Origin: CAZAFM01 sp964484395
GTDB taxonomy: Bacteria > Campylobacterota > Campylobacteria > Campylobacterales > CAZAFM01
Direction of reading: 5' to 3'
DNA length: 5,439 nt
Assembly: GCA_964484395.1 (NCBI GenBank)
Contig: CAZAFM010000109.1
Location: 1 to 5,439, forward strand
Part shown: piece after piece, positions 1 to 5,439 of the stretch
Position numbering within the stretch: the stretch's first letter is position 1
Layout of the letters: every line of letters begins with the position of its first letter
Position numbers and translations under genes: made by a program
Notes under the pieces: generated by a model
What the model was told of the DNA's origin: nothing
Database searches by the model: none
The model's input: only the letters and a program-made list of their open reading frames with translations

Positions 1-778
1 TAGAACTCTATATATAGGTAGCTGCATTTCCTCCTAGCTCTAAAGATAGCTTCTATATCCCTGCATTTTTGGTGATGATTTCTCCCACACTTACACTTCC
101 AGTGAAGCTAACAACTCTAGGTATCTCACTACTAACAATCTCTCCGCCAACCTCAGCATCTCCATAGACGATATTTATCGCCTCTTTTACAGAGTGGCTA
201 GAGCTAAGAAATGCTTCTAGAAGTGCATATCCACACATAGGAGCTTCAGGGGAGGGTTTTAGCACGATAGCATTCCCCATCACAAGTGCTGGGGCTATTT
301 TGTGAGCGACAAGATTTAGAGGGAAGTTAAAAGGAGTGATAGCTCCAACGACTCCTACAGGAACTCTTTTGTAGTATGAGTGGGTTTTAAAGCCACTTGG
401 CATAATGTCAGTTGGGATTGTCTCACCACTTAGGTTTGAGGCATAGAGGGCTGAGAGCTTGATAGTCTCTATGGCTCTATCTACCTCTGCCCTTGCAAAC
501 TTTATAGGTTTTGCCACCTCATCTGTTATGATTTTTGCATATCTATCTTTGTGTTCGCCTAAGTACTTAGCACTGTCTAGTAGCCAATCAATCCTTTGGG
601 AAAGAGGTGTGTTTTTTATAACCTTACTACCTTTTTGTGCTGCAAAAAGAGCATTTTCTGCATCAAGCCTGCTACATATCGGATATGAGCTAGTCTCCTG
701 CTTACTGTAGGGGTTGATTATGTATTTTCGCTCAACTCTATCTACTATCTTACCTGAGAGTAAAATCTCCGCATTCAT
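1..778 (-). pseudogene. NAD(P)-dependent aldehyde dehydrogenase, interrupted by two in-frame TAG codons and cut by the window edge
   Basis: The readable part (241 codons from ATG 776-778) is the N-terminal, cofactor-binding half of an ALDH-superfamily enzyme, which oxidises aldehydes to acids with NAD(P)+; it reminds me of lactaldehyde/GapN-type members. Family marks are ITPFNFPLN (residues 147-155, with the catalytic-site Asn151), VLKPSPEAP (172-180, cofactor Lys174) and FTGSVSVG (225-232). The start has a strong AAGGAG (785-790) six bases upstream. After Ile241 comes TAG (53-55), but the same frame continues with KLSLELGGNAATYI, which carries the conserved catalytic-base Glu of the LELGG motif, and then hits a second TAG (8-10). 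No frame change is involved. Family members are usually 450-500 residues and need the downstream Glu and Cys, so the 241-residue product should be inactive. It lies 10 bases after the TM2 gene and is probably the last-seen member of the gpmI operon. A sequencing error is possible, but two separate stops make that less likely. Confidence 0.8.
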
Positions 779-788
779 GACAAACTCC

Positions 789-1052
789 TTAACGATAAAC
801 TTTTTGCTTCATATCACCAAAGCCTAGTAGCAATCCCAAAAAGTCAAAAACCGCCCATATAAAAGTAATAGCTAGTAGTGGCAGACCTATTAGTATCCCA
901 CTTAGAGCCGCGCCTATGAGTGTTAAAATGAGCATTATTGCACCTGAGCTATTTTTGCCTAGATAAAACCTATGAACTCCAAGCATCCCAAAAAAGAAGC
1001 AGAGAACTAATGATGCAACTCTTGATTTTTTGATATAACCCATTTCCGCCAT
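789..1052 (-). CDS. TM2-domain small inner-membrane protein
   Basis: An 87-residue membrane protein of the TM2 family. A basic N-terminus (KKSR, 8-11) leads into the first hydrophobic helix with the family signature FFGMLGVHRFYLGK (20-33). A second long hydrophobic stretch follows (about 37-76), containing the conserved W66...D70 pair (WAVFD). The two segments form the helical hairpin that defines the family. TM2 proteins occur widely in bacteria but have no generally established biochemical role, so I assign none. Two ATG codons are possible, at residues 1 and 4. The first is chosen because GAGG (1059-1062) lies six bases before it. The gene begins 30 bases after the gpmI stop, and its TAA (789-791) overlaps the ribosome binding site of the aldehyde dehydrogenase gene, so it is very likely co-transcribed with both. 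The protein appears complete and of normal length for the family. Confidence 0.88.
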   Translation of the reverse strand: MAEMGYIKKSRVASLVLCFFFGMLGVHRFYLGKNSSGAIMLILTLIGAALSGILIGLPLLAITFIWAVFDFLGLLLGFGDMKQKVYR

Positions 1053-1082
1053 ATTTTTCCTCGTTGTAAATGACTTATTGTA

Positions 1083-2558
1083 CTAAAAAAGCGCTTCATC
1101 CATCTCTTTTGGTCTATCTACTCCCATAAGCTTTAAAACTGTAGGGGCAATGTTGTTTAGTCCACCATCTTTTACTCTATCTACTCCCTCGCTCATAACA
1201 AAGCACCAAACATCACCAACAGTATGGTTGGTCAAAACTGTTCCATCACTTTTGCACATCTCTTCACAGTTTCCATGATCACTTGTTAAGACTAGGTTAT
1301 AGTCTTTATCTCTGCACTTTTCTACAATACGACCTAGTTCTCTATCTACAGCCTCAACGGCTTTTAGGGCTGCTTCATACACTCCTGTGTGCCCAACCAT
1401 ATCTCCATTTGCAAAGTTAACAACGATGAAGTCATATTCACTATCCATAGCCTTTAAGACAGTGTCACCTACTTCTTGAGCACTCATTTCTGGTTTAAGG
1501 TCATAAGTGCTTACTTTAGGACTTGGTACAACCTCTCTATCTTCATTGGGATGTAGCTCCTCTCTCCCTCCATTTAAGAAGAAGGTCACATGAGCGTACT
1601 TCTCAGTCTCGGCTGTGTGAAACTGCCTTAATCCAGCCTTTGAGATAGTCTCTGCTAGAGTGTGTGTGACATTCTCTTTTGGAAACATCACAGGATATGG
1701 AAAAGTCTCATCATAGCTAGTCATAGTTATGATATTTAGGTTGTGTGTTTTTGTCTCAAACTCTTTAAAGTCATTTTCACCAAGGGCTTTTACTATCTCT
1801 CTTGCTCTATCACTTCTAAAGTTTATCATGATGACACTATCACCTGCCTCCATCCCCTCATATCCGCTAAATGCTGTTGGCTCCATAAACTCATCTGTTA
1901 TCTCTTTATCATACATAGCTTTTACATACTCTATTGGAGAACTATCACTTTTTGGAGTGGCATTTACTATCGCATCATAGCCCTTTTTGACCCTCTCCCA
2001 GCGGTTATCTCTATCCATTGTATAGAATCTCCCACTAATACTAGCTACTTGGATGTTTTCATCTATACTCTTCTCTATCTCCTCTAAAAACTCAGGGGCT
2101 GAGTGAGGAGAGACATCTCTTCCATCACTTATGAAGTGCAAAAAAACCTTCTTTCCACTACCACTTAGAAGCTTTGCAAGTCCTAGTGCATGGTCTATAT
2201 GAGAATGAACACCCCCATCACTCATAAGTCCTACTAGATGAATTCTATCACTCTTAGGGAGTAGCTCTTTTAATACGGGATTATCTTTTATAGAGCCACT
2301 TTTGATGGCTTTTGTTATTTTTACTAGGTCTTGGTCTAGCACTCGTCCAGCACCTATTGTCATATGACCCACTTCACTATTTCCCATCTGCCCTTCTGGT
2401 AGTCCTACAGAGTATCCATGAGTGTGTATAGAGCTATATGGAATGTTTTTAAAAAGATAGTCATAAGTGGGCTTCTTGGCACCTAAAAACGCGTTACACT
2501 TTGCATCTGGTTTGTTACCTATCCCATCAGTTATTACTAAAATAGTTTTCTTCGACAT
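1083..2558 (-). CDS. gpmI: 2,3-bisphosphoglycerate-independent phosphoglycerate mutase
   Basis: A cytosolic, manganese-dependent enzyme that interconverts 3- and 2-phosphoglycerate in glycolysis and gluconeogenesis through a phosphoserine intermediate. The 491-residue protein is full length for the family. The alkaline-phosphatase-like metal core is intact: D11 (ITDGIG), nucleophile S61 in GNSEVGH (60-65 region), D427-H428 in TSDHGN, D386 and H390 in NGDMVGH, and H445. The inserted phosphotransferase domain shows SDGRD (144-148), FYTMDRDNRW (178-187) and NFRSDRARE (246-254). EKYAHVTFF (319-327) is also typical. The ATG at 2556-2558 is supported by AAAGGA (2564-2569) five bases upstream and by alignment of ILVITDG with family N-termini. 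The gene ends in TAG. It is transcribed away from mraY out of a shared 90-base region and is followed by the TM2 and aldehyde dehydrogenase genes. Proximity of gpmI to mraY/murD is, to my knowledge, common in Campylobacterota. Confidence 0.97.
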   Translation of the reverse strand: MSKKTILVITDGIGNKPDAKCNAFLGAKKPTYDYLFKNIPYSSIHTHGYSVGLPEGQMGNSEVGHMTIGAGRVLDQDLVKITKAIKSGSIKDNPVLKELLPKSDRIHLVGLMSDGGVHSHIDHALGLAKLLSGSGKKVFLHFISDGRDVSPHSAPEFLEEIEKSIDENIQVASISGRFYTMDRDNRWERVKKGYDAIVNATPKSDSSPIEYVKAMYDKEITDEFMEPTAFSGYEGMEAGDSVIMINFRSDRAREIVKALGENDFKEFETKTHNLNIITMTSYDETFPYPVMFPKENVTHTLAETISKAGLRQFHTAETEKYAHVTFFLNGGREELHPNEDREVVPSPKVSTYDLKPEMSAQEVGDTVLKAMDSEYDFIVVNFANGDMVGHTGVYEAALKAVEAVDRELGRIVEKCRDKDYNLVLTSDHGNCEEMCKSDGTVLTNHTVGDVWCFVMSEGVDRVKDGGLNNIAPTVLKLMGVDRPKEMDEALF

Positions 2559-2594
2559 AATTTTCCTTTCTCAAATCTCATACTAATTAAATAT

Positions 2595-2600
2595 ATTATA
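2595..2600 (-). promoter_or_regulatory. Probable -10 element of the gpmI operon
   Basis: The minus strand reads a perfect TATAAT here, 36 bases ahead of the gpmI ATG, which would give a leader of about 30 bases including the AAAGGA ribosome binding site. No TTGACA-like -35 is visible at the expected distance. This is known to be usual for sigma-70 promoters of Campylobacterota, which rely on the -10 and AT-rich upstream DNA. The surrounding DNA is very AT-rich, so a chance match cannot be excluded. Confidence 0.5.
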
Positions 2601-2623
2601 GAATAATCTTTTTACATTCGACT

Positions 2624-2629
2624 TATAAT
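2624..2629 (+). promoter_or_regulatory. Probable -10 element of the mraY operon
   Basis: A perfect TATAAT on the plus strand, 19 bases before the mraY ATG. Transcription would start about 2636, leaving a leader of only a dozen or so bases with a weak AGG (2637-2639) as ribosome binding site. No convincing -35 is present. The gpmI -10 sits 23 bases away on the other strand, so the two polymerase sites overlap back to back and may compete. Confidence 0.5.
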
Positions 2630-2648
2630 TACAACTAGGTTTGCGATA

Positions 2649-3707
2649 ATGCTCTACTTTTTATACTCTTTATTTGATATAAACATATTTCAGTACATTA
2701 CCCTTAGGGCTGGTGTTGCTTTTTTTGTTGCTTTTTTGCTAGTGACACTTATGATGCCTCTTTTTATCAAGTGGGCAAGGGGCAAAAACGCCAATCAGCC
2801 TATCTCAGACTTTGTTCCAGAGGGTCACAAGCTCAAAAGCAAGACCCCGACAATGGGAGGTTTGGTTTTTATAGGTGCAACCATCATCGCTTCACTTATA
2901 GCCGCTAGGCTAGATGAGTTTTATGTGATTTCTGGGATTGCAATACTTCTTCTTTTTGCGCTACTTGGGGTTAAAGATGATATGGCAAAAATCACACTAA
3001 ACAGAAATGCCGGTATGAGTGGGAGAGCAAAAATACTCTATCAGGTCTTTTTTGCATTTATAATATCCCTTTGTATCTTCATCTATGGGCTTGATAGCTC
3101 TTTTTATGTGCCTTTTTATAAGCATGCTGTTTTTGACCCCGGTGTTTTTATGATACTTTTTTGGATGATAGTTATAGTTGGCACTAGTAATGCTGTAAAT
3201 ATCACCGATGGGCTTGATGGACTAGCTACAGTTCCCTCTATTTTTGCCCTCTCATCCTTAGCTCTTCTAGTGTACATCACAGGAAATGCTGTCCTAAGTG
3301 GCTACCTACTAATGCCAAAAATCATAGAAGTAGGAGAGGTAAGTATCATAGGAGCGGCACTTGCAGGGGGATTGATAGGATTTTTGTGGTTTAATTCCCA
3401 CCCTGCTGAGGTTTTTATGGGTGATAGTGGGAGTTTGTCAGTTGGGGCATTTATGGGGTATATGGCGATAATCTCAAAAAGTGAGATACTACTAATCCTC
3501 ATAGGAGCTATTTTTGTAATAGAGACAGTCTCTGTAATACTTCAGGTAGGAAGCTACAAAACTCGCGGAAAAAGAGTCTTCTTGATGGCTCCAATTCACC
3601 ACCATTTCGAGATGAAGGGTTGGGCTGAGAATAAGATAATAGTTAGGTTTTGGATAATAGCTCTTATGTCAAATCTGCTTGCACTTATAACCTTGAAGGT
3701 AAGATAG
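2649..3707 (+). CDS. mraY: Phospho-N-acetylmuramoyl-pentapeptide-transferase (lipid I synthase)
   Basis: An integral inner-membrane enzyme that transfers phospho-MurNAc-pentapeptide from UDP to undecaprenyl phosphate, making lipid I, the first membrane step of peptidoglycan synthesis. The 352-residue protein is full length with about ten hydrophobic segments. Active-site signatures are present: HKLKSKTPTMGG (60-71), the Asp pair D110-D111 (GVKDDMAKI), NAVNITDGLDGLA (181-193), WFNSHPAEVFMGDSGS (247-262, with Asp259) and APIHHHFE (314-321, His317-319). The ATG matches family N-termini, although its ribosome binding site is weak. The stop TAG (3705-3707) shares its last base with the GTG of the following ATPase gene. 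murD would normally be expected next; here two foreign-looking genes intervene. GC content over 2701-3180 is about 40% by hand count, in line with the neighbouring core genes. Confidence 0.97.
   Translation: MLYFLYSLFDINIFQYITLRAGVAFFVAFLLVTLMMPLFIKWARGKNANQPISDFVPEGHKLKSKTPTMGGLVFIGATIIASLIAARLDEFYVISGIAILLLFALLGVKDDMAKITLNRNAGMSGRAKILYQVFFAFIISLCIFIYGLDSSFYVPFYKHAVFDPGVFMILFWMIVIVGTSNAVNITDGLDGLATVPSIFALSSLALLVYITGNAVLSGYLLMPKIIEVGEVSIIGAALAGGLIGFLWFNSHPAEVFMGDSGSLSVGAFMGYMAIISKSEILLILIGAIFVIETVSVILQVGSYKTRGKRVFLMAPIHHHFEMKGWAENKIIVRFWIIALMSNLLALITLKVR
3695..3699 (+). promoter_or_regulatory. Ribosome binding site that fixes the ATPase start at GTG 3707
   Basis: GAAGG inside the last codons of mraY lies seven bases before GTG 3707-3709. 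It decides between that GTG and the in-frame TTG at 3650, which lies deep inside mraY, has no comparable site, and would add 19 residues unlike the family N-terminus. The site may originally have served murD before the two-gene insertion; that is inference. Confidence 0.7.
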
Positions 3708-4714
3708 TGAGAATAAAACTAGAAAATATAGGAATGCTAAAAGGGGCAGATGTAAAAATAGATGGACTGACTGTTATAGCTGGAGAAAATGATACAGGGA
3801 AGAGTACTATAGGAAAGATGCTCTTTATGATGCTATCAAATCTTGTTCATCATAGCAGTGCTTATAAAAATGATAGTATGGAGAAAAGATACTATCCTGA
3901 TATTGAGGATGTTTTTGGAAATGGCTCTCTACTAAAAGAAGGATATTTTGCTCGTTTTGAGGGAAGTGGAGCTATAGAAATCAAAGCCACTAAAAAAGGT
4001 CTTCACAGTAAGCCTTTTGTGTATAATCCTGACTCACCAGTTAAAATTCCATTTTTTATAGATACGCCTGATGTTTTGAATAAAGCCAAGTACATAAAAA
4101 ATACAAATCTTTTAATGACACAAAATAAGTTGAAATTTTTCTTGCCTGTCTATGTTACTGACCTAATTCTTAGGCTATCACAAGATATTTCAAAAACAGA
4201 CAAAGAGAGCTTTTTCAAAACTATAAAAGATGTGATTAGTGGTGAAGTATTTTATGATTCTCAAAAAGATGACTTCTATTTTAAAAAAGATGGCTTAGAG
4301 TATCCTGTAAATATGCACTCCACTGCAAATGGGATTAAGATGTTTGGTTTTTTGCAGATACTTATTGCTAATGGGTCACTGAGTAAAGATTCTGTACTGA
4401 TACTAGATGAACCTGAAGTTCACCTTCACCCAAAGTGGCAGCTAAAGTACGCTGAAATACTAATTGAGCTGATAAAATCTGGTGTGTATGTTATCGTTAA
4501 CTCACACAGTCCGTATATGATAGAGGCACTAAAAGTGTATAGCGATAAATCCAATATTCAAGAGAAGACAAACTTTTATCTAGCGGAAAAAAATGAGGAT
4601 GGTATTACGGCGAGTATTAAGGACTCCACAGATGATTTAGAGCCGATTTTTGCGAAATTGGCGGAGCCTTTTGACAAAATAGAGACCATAAAAATAGAAG
4701 ATTTTAAGTGGTAG
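3707..4714 (+). CDS. AAA/ABC-type ATPase (RecF/SMC-like, AAA_15/AAA_21 group), candidate defence ATPase
   Basis: A predicted cytosolic ATPase of 335 residues from GTG 3707. The N-terminus MRIKLENIGMLKGADVKI is the typical first strands of RecF/OLD-like ATPases. Walker A is AGENDTGKST (25-34). A long variable insert (about 45-200) follows, then an ABC-signature-like stretch (HSTANGIK, 204-211), Walker B VLILDEPEVHLHPKWQ (230-245, Asp234-Glu235) and the H-loop NSHSPYMIEALK (265-276, His267). The C-terminus ends soon after (EDFKW), leaving no room for the Toprim nuclease domain seen in OLD or GajA proteins. The GTG overlaps the mraY stop by one base and the gene end overlaps the next gene by seven bases, so it is translated as part of the mraY operon. 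Sampled GC is about 33% (100 of 300 bases in five lines), below mraY. ATPase fold is sure; the cellular role is not. Known relatives include partners of nuclease effectors in anti-phage systems, which is the favoured but unproven reading. Confidence 0.92.
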   Translation: MRIKLENIGMLKGADVKIDGLTVIAGENDTGKSTIGKMLFMMLSNLVHHSSAYKNDSMEKRYYPDIEDVFGNGSLLKEGYFARFEGSGAIEIKATKKGLHSKPFVYNPDSPVKIPFFIDTPDVLNKAKYIKNTNLLMTQNKLKFFLPVYVTDLILRLSQDISKTDKESFFKTIKDVISGEVFYDSQKDDFYFKKDGLEYPVNMHSTANGIKMFGFLQILIANGSLSKDSVLILDEPEVHLHPKWQLKYAEILIELIKSGVYVIVNSHSPYMIEALKVYSDKSNIQEKTNFYLAEKNEDGITASIKDSTDDLEPIFAKLAEPFDKIETIKIEDFKW

Positions 4715-5235
4715 ATAAAATCTTTGAGATTTTAAAACAGATTCCAAATATTTGGGATACCCTTGATGGGGTGAGTGATAATTGTTGTTCCGATGAAAAC
4801 GGAGAAAAGTTTATCAAGTTTGATAAACTTAAAGAATATCTCTCATTAGAGATGACAAAAGGGATGAATTCGGCTTGCTCTTGTGATATGTTGTTTCTGG
4901 AAACAGCGCAAAATCATATAGTTTTTGTTGAGTTTAAAGATTTATCTAATGTTGCAGATTTTAGAGCGTGGATTGGCGCGGAGTGCAGAAAAGAGAATAT
5001 GCTTTTAAAGATTTCTGATTCTATTTTTTTATTGAGCTTTTTTCTCAACAAACAGCACAATATCAACTTTGATGATTATTTTAAAATCAAACAAAGTTTT
5101 ATACTAGCCTATAAAGTCGATAGTTCGGTAAAAAAAATACAAGCTCATTTAAATTTTACATCAAGGTATAATTTTATTTTGCAAAATAATCTTAGCATGA
5201 GTTCTGATAAGTTTTATAATAAATGGTTGTCATAA
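4708..5235 (+). CDS. Hypothetical protein, possible PD-(D/E)XK nuclease-like partner of the ATPase
   Basis: I do not recognise this 175-residue protein by name. It starts at GTG 4708, inside the last codons of the ATPase gene (seven-base overlap, another frame), with a weak GAAG (4697-4700) seven bases upstream; its TAA shares one base with the murD ATG. The centre reads as a restriction-endonuclease-like core: Asp60 (SCDMLFLE) opens a strand, then a turn, then strand IVFVEFKDL (71-79) with Glu75 and Lys77 in E-x-K spacing, a helix (about 84-102), a hydrophobic segment (104-114) and a later strand FILAYKVD (131-138). Cysteines at 26, 27, 57, 59 and 93 could be structural or metal ligands. There is no signal peptide. 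GC is about 30% by hand count over 4741-5220, clearly lower than mraY and murD. Genetic linkage suggests it works with the ATPase, perhaps as its effector. The nuclease assignment rests only on this motif pattern and is tentative. Confidence 0.85.
   Translation: MVDKIFEILKQIPNIWDTLDGVSDNCCSDENGEKFIKFDKLKEYLSLEMTKGMNSACSCDMLFLETAQNHIVFVEFKDLSNVADFRAWIGAECRKENMLLKISDSIFLLSFFLNKQHNINFDDYFKIKQSFILAYKVDSSVKKIQAHLNFTSRYNFILQNNLSMSSDKFYNKWLS
4807..4830. repeat. Perfect 11-bp inverted repeat inside the small partner gene
   Basis: The arms AAGTTTATCAA (4807-4817) and TTGATAAACTT (4820-4830) are exact reverse complements separated by two bases (GT). The repeat lies within codons for the KFIKFDKL segment of the 175-residue protein. 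It could fold in RNA or act as a dimeric protein binding site, but the AT-rich setting and coding location mean chance remains a real explanation. Confidence 0.6.
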
Positions 5236-5439
5236 TGACCCTCTTTGGCTACGGAACTACAAACAAAGCTATCGCAAAAAAGTTTGCGGGAAAGTGCGTC
5301 ATATTTGATGATAAGTTTAGCGAGACTAGCGTAGATGAGTGGGGTAATCGCCTTTTGCCTTCCCACCTCTTTGACCCAGAAGCAAGCGAGATAGAGATAG
5401 TCACTCCGGGTATCCCGCCATCTCATCCTTTGATAAAAA
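5235..5439 (+). CDS. murD: UDP-N-acetylmuramoylalanine--D-glutamate ligase, N-terminal part, cut by window end
   Basis: The first 68 codons of MurD, the cytosolic ATP-dependent ligase that adds D-glutamate to UDP-MurNAc-L-alanine, one of the steps making the MraY substrate. Visible marks are the nucleotide-fold start MTLFGYGTTNKAIAKK (1-16), the acidic turn IFDD (23-26) and VTPGIPPSHPL (56-66), which corresponds to the conserved SPGxP segment of Mur ligases. The ATP-binding loop and central domain lie beyond the window. The ATG (5235-5237) shares its A with the TAA of the preceding gene (TAATG). No Shine-Dalgarno-like purine run is visible in the preceding 20 bases, so translation probably depends on coupling to the upstream gene. 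The visible part is about 45% GC. The identity is supported by the position after mraY as well as by sequence; the low level of N-terminal conservation in epsilonproteobacterial MurD leaves slight doubt. Confidence 0.9.
   Translation, partial: MTLFGYGTTNKAIAKKFAGKCVIFDDKFSETSVDEWGNRLLPSHLFDPEASEIEIVTPGIPPSHPLIK

Noticed and set aside
1..58. Amber codon recoding (for example pyrrolysine or suppression) in the aldehyde dehydrogenase
   Set aside because: gpmI, mraY and the ATPase gene all end in TAG, and nothing in the window suggests a recoding system; nonsense decay is simpler.
459..710. Open frame on the plus strand opposite the aldehyde dehydrogenase
   Set aside because: It lies antisense to strongly conserved ALDH codons and has no ribosome binding site or recognisable sequence.
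1729..2087. Two open frames on the plus strand opposite gpmI
   Set aside because: Antisense shadows of a complete, well-conserved enzyme; they overlap each other and show only low-complexity hydrophobic translation.
2559..2648. Riboswitch or leader RNA before mraY or gpmI
   Set aside because: The region is only 90 bases, very AT-rich, without stable stems, and both predicted leaders are too short.
3302..3502. Minus-strand open frame inside mraY
   Set aside because: Antisense to conserved MraY active-site codons; no independent support.
3635..3658. Two GATAAT hexamers (3635-3640 and 3653-3658) that might form a private promoter for the cassette
   Set aside because: They are coding sequence of the conserved MraY C-terminus, have no supporting -35, and such hexamers are frequent in AT-rich DNA. 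An internal promoter remains possible but is not supported.
5214..5426. Minus-strand open frame at the right edge
   Set aside because: Antisense to murD, whose reading frame is clearly recognisable.

Overview
The window is a chromosomal segment that fits a free-living member of the Campylobacterota (Epsilonproteobacteria), in the general area of Sulfurimonas, Sulfuricurvum or Sulfurospirillum. This assignment is inferred from the AT-rich composition, from protein sequences that look epsilonproteobacterial to me, and from the block gpmI - mraY - murD, which as I recall is also adjacent in Campylobacter. No database search was possible, so the genus is open.

Left part (1-2558, minus strand). 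Three genes are transcribed leftwards in tight succession: gpmI (2558-1083, cofactor-independent phosphoglycerate mutase), a small TM2-domain membrane protein (1052-789), and an aldehyde dehydrogenase (778 to beyond the window edge). The last gene is interrupted: its conserved family sequence continues in the same frame past one TAG codon (53-55) and up to a second (8-10). It therefore looks like a nonsense-decayed pseudogene rather than a naturally short protein. TAG is the normal stop of gpmI, mraY and the ATPase gene, so recoding is unlikely.

Middle (2559-2648). A 90-base divergent intergenic region holds a perfect TATAAT on each strand, one serving gpmI and one serving mraY.

Right part (2649-5439, plus strand). 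mraY (lipid I synthase) and murD (the next-named cell wall gene, cut by the window end) flank two genes that do not belong to the usual dcw repertoire: a 335-residue RecF/SMC/ABC-type ATPase (3707-4714) and a 175-residue protein (4708-5235) with a possible PD-(D/E)XK nuclease core. All junctions are overlapping (1, 7 and 1 bases), so the four genes probably form one translationally coupled transcript. By hand count the small gene is about 30% GC (144 of 480 bases), against about 40% in mraY (191 of 480) and about 45% in the visible part of murD. This supports a horizontally acquired cassette fitted between two essential genes.

The most interesting content is this ATPase + putative nuclease pair. 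Its architecture (an ABC-type ATPase without its own Toprim domain plus a small separate nuclease-like partner) resembles that of two-gene anti-phage systems such as Septu, but I do not recognise it as a named system. The defence role is inference.
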